Below, one piece after another: positions 1 to 8,984 of a stretch of DNA of 64,000 bases. A model generated the notes under the pieces. The model was not told where the DNA came from. It searched no databases and was given only the letters and a program-made list of their open reading frames with translations. How positions within the stretch are numbered: the stretch's first letter is position 1; each line of letters begins with the position of its first letter. The position numbers and the translations under genes are program-made. Location of the stretch: the NCBI GenBank assembly GCA_963739645.1, contig CAVUBM010000061.1, positions 1 through 64,000 on the forward strand, read 5' to 3'. Source of the stretch: JASHPR01 sp963739645 (GTDB lineage: Bacteria > Actinomycetota > Actinomycetes > Streptosporangiales > Streptosporangiaceae).

Positions 1-1441
1 TATCCCACCGGCGGTGGTCGCCGGAGGGCTCGAACCGCTCCAGCCGTTGCGTGCCGCGGACCAGCGCGCGCATCCCGGCCAGGTCGCCGGGGGCCGCGCC
101 GAGCGCCCGCGCCTGCACCAGCAGGTTGCCGATGGCCGTGGCCTCGGCGGGCCCGGCGACGACCGGCAGCCCGCAGGCGTCCGCGGCGAGTTGGCACAGC
201 AGGCGGTTCCGCGAGCCGCCGCCGACCAGGTGAACGGTGTCGACGTGCCGCCCGGACAGCTCCTGCACCTCAATGATCGCGCGCCGGTACGCGAGCGCGA
301 GGCTGTCCAGAATGCACCGCGCGGTCTCGGCCGGGCCGTCAGGCACGGGCTGGCCCGCCGCCCGGCAGGCCGCGGCGATCCGGGACGGCATGTCGCCCGG
401 CGCCATCAGCCCGGCGTCATCCGGGTCGATCAGGCAGCGCAGCGGCGGTACGGCCGCGGCCTGTGCGGCGAGCTCACCGGCGTCGATGCTCAGGCCCGCG
501 GCCTGCCAGGTGCGGGTGCACTCCTGCAGCAGCCACAGGCCCGCCACGTTGCGCAGGTACCTGACCGTGTGGTCGAGGCCGGTCTCGTTGCTGAAGTTCG
601 CCCGGCGGCTCGGCTCGGTCAGCACCGGCTGGTCGAGTTCGACGCCGACCAGGGACCAGGTGCCGCTGGAGATATAGGCGAAGTTCTGGCCCTGCGCGGG
701 CACACCGGCCACGGCCGAGGCGGTGTCGTGCGAGCCGACCGCGATCACGGGCAGCCGGGCGCGCAGGCCGGCCGCGCCCGCCGGGCCGGGCAGCAGGTCG
801 CCCACGACCTCGCCGGGCTGGCGCAGCGGCGGGAAGATGCCGGGCGGGATCCCGGCCCGCTGCATCAGCGCGGTCGCCCACGACTGCGCGGCCACGTCCA
901 GGAGCCCGGTGGTGGAGGCGTTGGTCACCTCCGCCCCGGCCTTCCCGGTGAGCCAGTACACCAGCAGGTCCGGGATGAGCAGCAGCGTGGCGGCCGAGGC
1001 CAGCTGGGGCGTGCCCGCCGCGGCCGCCAGCTGGTAGATGGTGTTGAGCGGGAGCTGCTGGATGCCGGTGACCGCGTACAGCTCCTCGGCGGAGATCCTG
1101 GTCTGCAGCCGGGCGACCGCGCCCTCGGTCCGCGTGTCCCTGTAGTGCACCGGGTTGCCGAGCAGCGCGCCGCTGGCGTCGATCAGGCCGTAGTCCACGC
1201 CCCAGGAGTCGATCCCGACGCTGGCCAGCTCGGTGCCGGCGGCCGCGGCCCTGATCCCGTCCAGCACGTCGGCGTACAGCCGGAGAATGTCCCAGTGCAG
1301 GGTGCCGAGCACGGACACCGGCCCGTTGCCGAACCGGTGCGCCTCCCGCAGCTCCAGCAGGCCGGGCCCGGCCCGGCCGGTCATGACCCGCCCGCCCGAG
1401 GCGCCCAGGTCGACCGCGGCCGCCGTCACCTGCCTGGTCAT
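1..1441 (-). CDS. rhaB: Rhamnulokinase, C-terminal end cut by window edge
   Basis: FGGY-family sugar kinase that phosphorylates L-rhamnulose to L-rhamnulose 1-phosphate. The start is the ATG at 1441-1439, giving MTRQVTAAAVDLGASGGR, the usual N-terminal phosphate-binding strand of the family. About 480 residues are visible before the window ends and rhamnulokinases are about 480-490 residues, so almost all of it is here. Visible motifs include GIDSWGVDYGLID near residue 75, SSGTWSLVG in the middle, and VGGGSRNRLLCQ near residue 425 (ATP-site region). It lies 40 bp downstream of rhaEW on the same strand and is the last visible gene of the rhamnose operon. The family call is secure; the substrate rests on motifs plus neighbours. 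Confidence 0.93.
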   Translation of the reverse strand, partial: MTRQVTAAAVDLGASGGRVMTGRAGPGLLELREAHRFGNGPVSVLGTLHWDILRLYADVLDGIRAAAAGTELASVGIDSWGVDYGLIDASGALLGNPVHYRDTRTEGAVARLQTRISAEELYAVTGIQQLPLNTIYQLAAAAGTPQLASAATLLLIPDLLVYWLTGKAGAEVTNASTTGLLDVAAQSWATALMQRAGIPPGIFPPLRQPGEVVGDLLPGPAGAAGLRARLPVIAVGSHDTASAVAGVPAQGQNFAYISSGTWSLVGVELDQPVLTEPSRRANFSNETGLDHTVRYLRNVAGLWLLQECTRTWQAAGLSIDAGELAAQAAAVPPLRCLIDPDDAGLMAPGDMPSRIAAACRAAGQPVPDGPAETARCILDSLALAYRRAIIEVQELSGRHVDTVHLVGGGSRNRLLCQLAADACGLPVVAGPAEATAIGNLLVQARALGAAPGDLAGMRALVRGTQRLERFEPSGDHRRWD

Positions 1442-1481
1442 CAGCCGCACCTCCTGCGCGAATCGTCCGGGCCGGCCCTGG

Positions 1482-3538
1482 TCAGCGGAGGAAGGCCGCG
1501 GCCACGCCTCCGTCGACCGGTACGTGCAGGCCGGTGGTCAGCGACAGGTCCCCGGCGGTCAGCGCCGCCACGGCCGCGGCCACGTGCTCGGGCAGAACCT
1601 CCTGCTTGAGCAGTGTCCGCTGCGCGTAGTACGCGCCGAGCTCCTCCTCGGGCACGCCGTAGACCGCGGCCCGCCTGGCGCCCCACCCCCCGGCGAAGAT
1701 GCCGGATCCCCGGACCACGGCGTCGGGGTTGATCCCGTTCACGCGGATGCCGAGCCCGCCCAGCTCGGCCGCGAGCAGCCGCACCTGATGCGCCTGGTCG
1801 GCCTTGGCCGCGCCGTAGCCGATGTTGTCGGGGCCCGCGAACACCGAGTTCTTGCTGCAGATGTACACGATGTCGCCGCCCATGCCCTGCTCGGCCATGA
1901 CCCGGGCGGCCTCCCGGGAGACCAGGAACGACCCCCGGGCCATCACGTCGTGCTGCCGGTCCCAGTCCTCGGCCGTGGTGTCAAGCAGCGGCTTGGAGAT
2001 CGACAGCCCGGCGTTGTTGACCACGAGATCGACGCCGCCGAAGGCCAGCACCGCCTCCCTGATCGCCGCGGCCACGGCCGCCTCGTCGGTCACGTCGACG
2101 GTGACGTCCACCGCGACGTCCCGGAGGAGCCGATCTGCTCGGCCACCTTCCGCGCCGCCGGGCCGTCCCGGTCCGCGACCACCACGCACGCGCCCTCGGC
2201 GGCCAGCCGCCCGGCCGTGGCCCGGCCGATCCCTGACCCGCCGCCGGTGACCAGGGCCACGCGCGTGGCCAGCGGCTTGGGCTTCGGGCGCCGGGCCAGC
2301 TTGGCCTCCTCCAGCGACCAGTACTCGATCCGGAACTTCTCCGCCTCGGTGATCGGCGCGTAGGAGGACACCGACTCGGCGCCGCGCATCACGTTGATCG
2401 CGTTCAGGAAGAACTCGCCGGCCACCCGCGCGGTCTGCTTGTCCGCGCCGAAGCTGAACATCCCCACCCCGGGCACGAGCACGATCGCCGGGTCGGCGCC
2501 GCGCATGGGCGGCGACGAGGCGGTGGCGTGCCGCTGGTAGTACGAGCGGTAGTCCCCCCGGTAGACGGTGTGCAGCTCGCGGAGCCGGCCCAGCACCTCG
2601 GGCAGCGGGGCCGACGGCGGCCGGTCGAGCACCATCGGGCGGACCTTGGTGCGCAGGAAGTGGTCCGGGCAGGAGGTGCCGAGCGCGGCCAGCCGGGGGT
2701 GCTCGGCCCCGGCCAGGAAGTCGAGCACGGCCGGGGTGTCGGTGAAGTGCCCGACCTGCGGCCGGTCGGTGCTGGCCAGCCCGCGGATGACCGGCGCCAG
2801 GGCCGCGGCGCGGGCCCGGCGCTCATCCTCGGGCAGCGGCAGGTACTCCGGGATTTTGGGCCCGAACGGATTGCTGCGGCCCCGGGTGTCCAGGAACTGC
2901 TGCGCGGTCGCGATGATCTCGCGCGAGCGCGCCTCGCACTCGTCGCTCGTGGCGCCCCAGGCCGTGATGCCGTGACCGCCCAGTATCACCCCGATCGCGT
3001 CCGGGTGGGCGCGGTGGATCTCCGCGATGTCGAGGCCGAGCTGGAAACCGGGCCGCCGCCACGGCACCCACCGGACGCGGTCGCCGAAGCATTCGGCGGT
3101 CAGCCGCTCGCCGTCGGCCGCGGTCGCGAGCGCGATCCCGGAGTCCGGGTGCAGGTGGTCCACGTGGGGCGTGTCGACCAGCGCGTGCATGGCGGTGTCG
3201 ATGGACGGGGCCGCCCCGCCCTTGCCGTGCAGGCAGTAATCGAACGCGGCCACCATCTCGTCCTCGCGCTCCACGCCCGGGTACACGCCGGTGAGCGCGC
3301 GGAGCCGGTCCAGGCGGAGCACGGCGAGCCCGCTGGCGGTGAGCGTGCCGAGGTCGCCGCCGGAGCCCTTGACCCAGAGCAGCTCGGCCGGCTGGCCGGT
3401 CACCGGGTCGGCGGCCGTGCCCTTGGCCGACGTGTTCCCGCCCGCGTAGTTGGTGTTGCGCGGGTCGGAGCCGAGCCGGTTGCTGCGCGCGATCAGCGCG
3501 GCGACCGGGTCCGGCGGGGCATCGGGGGACTGGGGCAT
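1482..3538 (-). pseudogene. rhaEW: Bifunctional rhamnulose-1-phosphate aldolase / short-chain dehydrogenase, frameshifted
   Basis: The N-terminal part (about residues 1-420) is a class II aldolase domain that splits rhamnulose 1-phosphate to DHAP and L-lactaldehyde, with the metal-site motif HVDHLHPDSG and GGHGITAWG. The C-terminal part is an SDR oxidoreductase for lactaldehyde, with the Rossmann motif VTGGGSGIGRATA, then NNAGLSIS and the YGAAKA catalytic segment. One base is missing in the short C run at 2120-2122: upstream the frame reads AEQIGSSG and then drifts, while DVAVDVTVDVTDE continues in another frame. Apart from this the protein is full length (about 685 residues). The indel is probably a sequence error, but as given the gene is broken between the domains. 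It sits between rhaI and rhaB. Confidence 0.9.
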
Positions 3539-3580
3539 TCGGGGTCATGGGGCCGTCCTTCTGCGGTCGTCGTGACGCCG

Positions 3581-4756
3581 TTAGCTACCCCAGCTAGCGG
3601 CCGTGCCGCCGACGCGCTCGGCGACGATCTTCTCCTGGTAACCGGACCTGAGATAGGCGCCGTACGGGTCGGGGTCCAGGCCCATCTCCTCGCGCAGCTC
3701 GCCCAGCAGCGGCCGGACGTCGGTGTTGAACGCGTCCATGAGCACGCCGTTGGCGCCGAGCACGTCACCGGCCTGCTGCGCGGCGGCCAGCGCCCCGGCG
3801 TCGACCAGCAGCGCCTTGGCCGTGGCCTCCTGGACGTTCATCACCGACCGGATCTGGGCCGGGATCTTCGGCTCGATGTTGTGGCACTGGTCGAGCATGA
3901 ACGCGACGCCCGCCTCGGGCCGCAGCGCGTCCGCGCGCACCACCTCGTGCAGGATGCGGAACAGCTGGAACGGGTCGGCCGCGCCGACCATGAGGTCGTC
4001 GTCGGCGTAGAACCGGCTGTTGAAGTCGAACCCGCCCAGCCGCCCGGCCCGCAGCAGCACGGCCACGATGAACTCGATGTTCACGCCCGGGGCGTGGTGC
4101 CCGGTGTCGACCACCACCGCGGCCTGGTCGCCGAGCGCGATGCAGTGCAGCAGCGAGGTGCCCCAGTCCGGCACGTCGGTGGTGTAGAACGACGGCTCGA
4201 ACAGCTTGTACTCAAGCAGCATCCGCTGGTCGGGGCCCAGCCGCTGGTAGACGGCAGCCAGCGCCTCGGCGAGCCGGTCCTGGCGGGCGGTGATGTCGTC
4301 CTGGCCGGGGTAGTTGGTGCCGTCGGCGAACCACAGCTTCAGGTCCTTCGACCCGGTCGCGTCCATGATGTCGACGCATTCCATCAGGTGGTCCACCGCC
4401 TTGCGGCGGATCCTGGGGTCGGGGTTCGCCACGCTGCCGAGCCGGTAGTCGTTGTCCTGGAACACGTTCGCGTTGACGGTCCCGATCGTCACGCCGTGCT
4501 CCTTGGCGAACGCGGCCAGGGCCGCGTAGTCGTCCACCGTGTCCCAGGGGATGTGTACCGCGACGCTCGGCGCCACGCCGGTATAGGCGTGCACCTGGGC
4601 CGCGTCCTCCACCTTCTCCTGCGGCGTGCGGGGGACCCCAGGCTGCGGGAATACCTTGAACCTGGTCCCGGTGTTGCCGAACGCCCACGACGGCAGTTCG
4701 ATCCGGTGCGCGCGCAGCGCGTTCTTGACGGCGGTCAGGTCAGGCATTCCTGTCAT
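3581..4756 (-). CDS. rhaI: L-rhamnose isomerase (RhaI type)
   Basis: Converts L-rhamnose to L-rhamnulose, the first step of the pathway, in the cytoplasm. The 391-residue protein has the TIM-barrel isomerase pattern of the Pseudomonas-type RhaI rather than the E. coli RhaA type: YTGVAPSVAVHIPWD near residue 60, VNANVFQD near 115, and metal-site segments LLEYKLFEPSFY, VVDTGHHAPGVN and GGFDFNSRFYADDD. Two starts are possible (MTGMPDL at 4756 or MPDL at 4747). It is followed by rhaEW and rhaB on the same strand, and preceded by the rhaM remnant 42 bp upstream. It is intact. Confidence 0.95.
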   Translation of the reverse strand: MTGMPDLTAVKNALRAHRIELPSWAFGNTGTRFKVFPQPGVPRTPQEKVEDAAQVHAYTGVAPSVAVHIPWDTVDDYAALAAFAKEHGVTIGTVNANVFQDNDYRLGSVANPDPRIRRKAVDHLMECVDIMDATGSKDLKLWFADGTNYPGQDDITARQDRLAEALAAVYQRLGPDQRMLLEYKLFEPSFYTTDVPDWGTSLLHCIALGDQAAVVVDTGHHAPGVNIEFIVAVLLRAGRLGGFDFNSRFYADDDLMVGAADPFQLFRILHEVVRADALRPEAGVAFMLDQCHNIEPKIPAQIRSVMNVQEATAKALLVDAGALAAAQQAGDVLGANGVLMDAFNTDVRPLLGELREEMGLDPDPYGAYLRSGYQEKIVAERVGGTAASWGS

Positions 4757-4798
4757 CTCCAGGCAGCGAATCTCGGTGTGCAGAAATCTAGGTCGGTC

Positions 4799-4875
4799 TC
4801 AGCCCAGGTGGAAGATCTCGTCCAGCCATCGAGCCGGTCCGGCCGGATCCGGCCGAGGAAACACACGCGCTCCAT
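4799..4875 (-). pseudogene. rhaM: L-rhamnose mutarotase remnant with internal deletion
   Basis: The ATG at 4875-4873 sits behind a good ribosome site (GAAGGAG) and opens MERVCFLGRIRPDRLD, which matches the typical RhaM N-terminus (family pattern MKRVCFLLRVRPDRLD). Eleven codons before rhaI, in a different frame, RWLDEIFHLG and a stop match the usual RhaM tail (EEVFHLD-like). RhaM is about 104 residues; here only some 16 N-terminal and 10 C-terminal residues remain, so roughly 75 codons are missing and the junction is out of frame. The location directly before rhaI is right for rhaM. It cannot make a working mutarotase. The fragments are short, so this rests on both ends matching and on context. 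Confidence 0.72.
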
Positions 4876-4985
4876 CTCGGTCTCCTTCAGTTGTCCCCGG
4901 CACGCCGGCCTCCGCGGGCTCGGCCAGCCCGGCGGCTGAGCGTAAGAGCCATGGATAACCGTGTAATGCCGGGGCAGTGCCTGTG

Positions 4986-5026
4986 GGGGGCGCCGGGCAG
5001 GGATGAGGCGACCGCCCGGCGCCCCC
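4986..5026 (-). terminator. Strong 13-bp hairpin after the transporter remnant
   Basis: GGGGGCGCCGGGC at 4986-4998 is perfectly complementary to GCCCGGCGCCCCC at 5014-5026, with a 15-nt loop. It begins 10 bp downstream of the rhaS stop codon on the minus strand. There is no U tract, as is common for GC-rich actinobacterial terminators. It would separate the transporter transcript from rhaM-rhaI or attenuate readthrough. Confidence 0.6.
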
Positions 5027-5035
5027 TGGGCTAAC

Positions 5036-5499
5036 TCAGAAGTTGAAGTTGTTGATGTTGGACGAGTTGAACACGGTGGGCGGGCCGAGCAGAACGGTGT
5101 GGTCCGTTCCGACCGTGTACTTGCCGAGCTTGCCGGCGGTGAAGGTCTGGCCCTGGGCGCTGGTCATCTTGTGGGAGGCCAGGTACACCGCGGCGTACGC
5201 GGCCAGGTAGCCCAGGTTGGCCGGGTTCCACAGGATGAAACCGGGCGCGACGCCAGGTCATCGGCGGTGAGGCCGTGCCAGCTCCCGGCTGAGCACCTGC
5301 CGGCCGTCGCGCATCACGGTGACCCGCTGGCAGATCTCGAAGACCTCCTCCAGGCGGTGCGAGATGAACAGCACCGCCGCCCCGGACGCCCGCAGCGTGC
5401 GCACCACATCGAACAGCCGCGTCACCTCGGCGGCCGACAGCGCCGCGGTGGGCTCGTCCATCACGATGATCCTGGCCTCGAGCGACAGGGCGTGGTGGA
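5036..5499 (-). pseudogene. Fused remnants of rhamnose ABC transporter: RhaT ATPase fragment joined to RhaS C-terminus
   Basis: Reading on the minus strand, 5499-5255 encodes part of the first nucleotide-binding domain of a sugar ABC ATPase: ALSLEARIIVMDEPTAALS (Walker B and D-loop), then ISHRLEEVFEICQRVTVMRDG (H-loop) and, after a one-base shift, GLTADDLA. From about 5251 to the stop at 5038-5036 the sequence is the tail of a rhamnose-type periplasmic-binding protein: APGFILWNPANLGYLAAYAA, TAGKLGKYTVG and LLGPPTVFN, ending NINNFNF. Walker A, the second ATPase domain, both permeases and most of the binding protein are absent. Rhamnose ABC operons usually run ATPase, permeases, binding protein, so a single deletion of several kb explains the junction. 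A misassembly is the alternative. Confidence 0.75.
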
Positions 5500-5897
5500 G
5501 GACGGCGCCGCGGTGTCTCCCTCGGGGAGTTGCCCGGCGGAGGATGCCGCAGCGGCGGGGCTCTCACTGGAGGACGGCGCCGCGCCGGAGGTCCCGGCGT
5601 GCGGCACTGAGGGCCGGAGGTCCCGGCGGTGGACCGCGCGGCGGATGATGGCGTAACGGCGGAGTCACCGGTCGAGGACTGCCCGGCGGAGGGCTGCCCG
5701 GCAGGGCTGACGGCCTAGCGCGGCCTGCTCCCTCGCGGTTGTCCGCGCTCTGCCCGGGGCTCATCGAGCTCTGCCTCCGCCCCTTCTGGTATGGCCACCG
5801 GCGCGCGTCCGCGCGCCGGCCGCTGGCTCCACGAACTTCTTAGTCGAGTCGTTATAGATAGCCGGCCGGGCCGCCACGCGGCCGCCGCCCGGCGCTG
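5500..5897. other. Non-coding or decayed stretch with short direct repeats
   Basis: I recognise no gene here. The stretch is very GC-rich and holds short direct repeats: TGGAGGACGGCGCCGCG occurs at 5496-5512 and again at 5568-5584, and CGGAGGTCCCGGCG occurs twice near 5587 and 5612. The first copy sits exactly where the RhaT homology stops. The end of the TPR gene (5898) bounds the region on the right. Confidence 0.5.
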
Positions 5898-7380
5898 TCA
5901 CCGGGATTGCGGCTCTAAGCTGCGCCGACGCCAGCCCAGCAGCGCCGCGCTGCGCTGGTCCTTGACCCGGGTGAGTGCGTCGCGGGCGGCCCGGGTGGCG
6001 GGGTGGTCGGGGCCGAGCACGCGCTTGCGGCCGGCCAGCGTGCGCTTGTAGCACGCGATCGACTCCCGCAGCTGCCCGGCGCGCGCGTAGGCGGCGGCGA
6101 GGTTGTGGCAGGACGTGAGCGTGGTCGGATGGTCGGGGCCGAGCACCCGCTCGCGGTCGGCCAGCGTCCGCATCTGCATCTCGACCGCCTCGGTCAGCCG
6201 CCCGTCCCTGGCGTAGGCGGCGGCGAGGTTGCTGCGTGAGGTGAGCGCGGTGGGGTGGTCGGGGCCGAGCACCCGCTCGGCGGCGGCGAGGTTCCGCTCG
6301 TGCAGCGTGATCGCCTCGGTGATCCGGCCGGACCGGGCGTAGGCGGCGGCCAGGTCGTTGCGGGAGGCAAGGGTGTCGGGGTGGTCGGCGCCGAGCAGCC
6401 GTTCCCTGGCGGTCAGGGTCGGCTCCAGCAGCTCGATGGCCTCGGCGGTCCGGCCGTCCCTGGCGTAGGCGGCGGCCAGGTCGTTGCGGAACCCGAGGGT
6501 CTCCGGGTGCTCGCCCCCGAAGACGTGCTCGGCCGCGGTGACGCTGTCCTGGTGCAGCGCGATGGCCCGGTCGGACCAGCCGGCCGAGCTGTAGACGGCC
6601 GCCGAGGCTGTTGCGGGAGACGAGCGTGTCCGGGCTGTCCTCGCCGAGGACCCGGGCCCGGCCGGCGAGGGCCTGCTCGAGCAGCGGCACCGCGTCGACC
6701 AGCCGGCCCGCGGCGGCGTACGACTTCCCGAGCCCGTGCCGCGAGGCCAGGGTGCCCGGGTCATCGGCGCCGAGCACCCGCTCCCTGATGGCCAGGTTCT
6801 GGTCGTGCTTGGCGATCGCCTCGGCGATCTGCCCGGCCGCCCCGTAGCCGGTGGCCAGGTTGCCGCGAATGGGCATGGCCTGCGGGTGCTCGGGGCCGAG
6901 CACCCGCTCGGCGTCGGCCAGGGCCCGCTGGAGACCGGCCAGCGCCGCGCCGGTCTGGCCCGCCGCGTGCCGCGCGCTGGCCAGGCAGGCGCGGGTGGCG
7001 ATGGTGCCGGGATGGTCGGACCCGAGCAGCTGCTCACTGATGGCCAGGTTCCGCTCGTGCAGCGCGATGGCGTCGGCGGCGCGTCCGGCGGACCGGTAGG
7101 CCACGCCGAGATCGTCGCGGGACTGCAGCGTGTCGGCGTGATCCGGGCCGAGCATGGCCTCGCAGATGGGCAGGTTCTGTTCGTGCAGGGTGATCGCCTC
7201 GGCGAACCGGCCGGTAAATACGTAGCCATTCGCCAGGTCTCCCCGGGCGGCCAGGGTATCCGGGTGCTTGGGGCCGAGAGCGCCCTCGGCCTCGGCGACC
7301 GCCTTCTCGAGCAACGTGGTCTGCCCGGCCAGGGTCTCTGGTGACATCGGCCGGCGGAATGGATCCCGGTCCCGCTCCAT
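5898..7380 (-). pseudogene. Tetratricopeptide-repeat protein (kinesin-light-chain-like repeats), frameshifted
   Basis: The protein is almost entirely 42-residue TPR units of the form LGPDHPTTLTSRNNLAAAY...GR..EAI.LHE..L, about ten in a row, as found in actinobacterial NB-ARC/TPR and FxsT-type proteins. TPR arrays form protein-binding superhelices; no catalytic domain is visible. The start is probably the ATG at 7380 (MERDRDPF) or 7347 (MSPETLAG); neither has a strong ribosome site. One extra base near 6599-6604 shifts the frame inside a repeat: SRNSLG on one side and AAVYSSAGWSDRAIALH on the other. Without it the repeats run on to the stop at 5898. No partner protein is next to it, so its role is unknown. 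Confidence 0.8.
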
Positions 7381-7428
7381 GTCCGTAGGTTTCCAGTCTC
7401 GCGTCGTTCGATCAAATGGCGTCCCGCT

Positions 7429-7561
7429 CTCCCGCATGGCCAGGGCGGGGGCGGCTGGGCTCCCAATCTCCCGCAGGGCCGGGGCGGCGCTGGGCTCCAA
7501 TCTCCCGCATGGCCAGGGCGGCGCTGGGCTCACATCTCCCGCATGGCCAGGCGGTGGTGGG
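7429..7561. repeat. Four imperfect tandem copies of a 34-39 bp unit
   Basis: Units begin CTCCCGCATGGCCAGGGCGG (second copy CTCCCGCAGGGCC) at 7429, 7468, 7502 and 7536, with spacings 39, 34 and 34 bp, each ending near GGGCTC. They lie just upstream of the TPR gene start. The upstream reading frame of that gene runs into them, which is why I prefer a start downstream at 7380 or 7347. Confidence 0.75.
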
Positions 7562-7743
7562 CACCACGTTGGGGTGGCAGCCGACCACAGCCCATCACGT
7601 GGTTGAGGGGGTGTGGCGGGGCTGGCCCTGATGGCTGGAGCGCTCGGGGCTAACTACGTGTGACCGCAATCGGTCGCAAGGGCCGCGCCGGGGTGCCAGG
7701 CCCGGCGGCCTCGTTTACCCTAGATAAGACCATGGTGGAGCAC

Positions 7744-7776
7744 TTGACCCCAATGATGGGAGCGATAACAATCGCT
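7744..7776 (+). promoter_or_regulatory. Candidate promoter and inverted repeat upstream of the LacI gene
   Basis: TTGACC at 7744-7749 and TAACAA at 7766-7771 are 16 bp apart, a fair sigma-70-like pair, 60 bp before the regulator start. The -10 box lies inside a perfect inverted repeat AGCGAT-AACA-ATCGCT at 7761-7776, which could be a binding site for autoregulation. It differs from the TTAGCGCTAA operator of the arabinose genes. Confidence 0.4.
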
Positions 7777-7832
7777 GCATCTCATGACGCTGCGTCGCCT
7801 GGACTGCGATCAGCCGGTGACAAGGGGCCTAC

Positions 7833-8859
7833 GTGGCGTCGTCTACGGTGAACGGATCGGCCGCGCGGCCGGTCATGGCGGACGTCGCCCGCCTGGCCGG
7901 CGTATCGCAGCAGACCGTCTCCCGGGTGCTCAACGACCACCCCAACGTCAGGGAGCAGACCCGGGCCGAGGTCCTGGCCGCCATCCGCGAGCTGGGTTAC
8001 CGGCCGAATGCGGCCGCGCGCACCCTCGTCACCGGGCGAACCCACACCCTCGGCGTGATCAGCTTTGACACGACGCTCTACGGCCCGGCCTCGATGCTCT
8101 ACGGCATCGAGCGGGCCGCGCACCCCGGCTACTCGGTCGCCATCACCAGCCTGCCTGCGTTCGACTCCCGCTCGATGCAGGAGGCGGTGGACCGGTTCCT
8201 CGGCCAGGGGGTCGAGGGGATCATCGTCATCGCCTCGGAGATGCCGCGCGCTCGAGGCGCTGACCGGCGTCGCCGCCGACGTGCCGCTGGTGGCGGTGGG
8301 CTGCGGCACCCGGGCGCCGCTCGACTCGGTCGCGATCGACAACGCGGGCGGGGCGTTCGCCGCCACGCGGTACCTGCTGGACCTGGGCCATGAAACGGTG
8401 CACTACGTGGGCGGGCCCGACTCCACCGTGGACGCCAGGGAACGGGCCGAAGGCTGGGCCAGGGCACTGCGGGCGGCCGAGGCCCCCGAGCCGGAGATCA
8501 TGCCAGGGGACTGGTCCGCGCGCTCGGGCTACGAGATCGGCCACCGGCTCGCCGCCATGCCCGCGGTGACCGCCGTCTTCTGCGCGAACGACCAGATGGC
8601 CCTCGGCCTGCTCCGGGCGCTGGCCGAGCACGGCCGGGCGGTCCCGGCCGACGTGAGCGTGGTCGGGTTCGACGACATCCCGGAGTCGGCTTTCTTCCTG
8701 CCCCCGCTCACCACGGTCCGGCAGGACTTCGGCGAGCTTGGCCGGCAGGCCCTGCAACTGCTTGTCGACCGCATCTGCGGCCGCCAGGAGCCCAGGGCCG
8801 GGCTGGGCGTCAGCCCGGAGCTGATCGTGCGCGCCAGCGCCGCCCGGCCCGGGCGCTAG
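7833..8859 (+). pseudogene. LacI-family transcriptional regulator, likely arabinose regulator, frameshifted
   Basis: The N-terminal helix-turn-helix is clear at residues 15-40 (MADVARLAGVSQQTVSRVL), followed by the hinge region YRPNAAARTLVTGRT and a periplasmic-binding-like effector domain with VFCANDQMALGLLRAL and VVGFDDIPESAFF. The GTG at 7833 has AAGGGG at a suitable distance. One base is missing near 8244-8250: SEMPRA is followed by LEALTGVAADVPLVAVG in the next frame. Both halves are otherwise perfect, giving about 342 residues, normal for the family. It is 125 bp upstream of araB on the same strand. The palindromes at 8990, 16440 and 50830 look like LacI sites, so it is the likely arabinose-responsive repressor. 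Regulation is inferred. Confidence 0.88.
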
Positions 8860-8984
8860 CAGTCAACGGGCCTCATCACTTGCCCTGGCGCCGGGCCGGC
8901 CTCCAGACTCTTCACACCCGCAACGCCCAGCTCGGGCGCTAGGCCAGAATGGGAAAGTTATGACCCTTTGCGTTAGGCTGCCTT

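Noticed and set aside
4841..4854. Perfect palindrome GGCCGGATCCGGCC upstream of rhaI, as a possible rhamnose operator
   Set aside because: It lies inside the coding remnant of rhaM (codons for GRIRPDR) and is made of common GC-rich words, so coding constraint explains it.
2528..4939. Long plus-strand open frame over the rhamnose genes
   Set aside because: It is opposite to rhaEW and rhaI, has biased low-complexity composition and no family motif.
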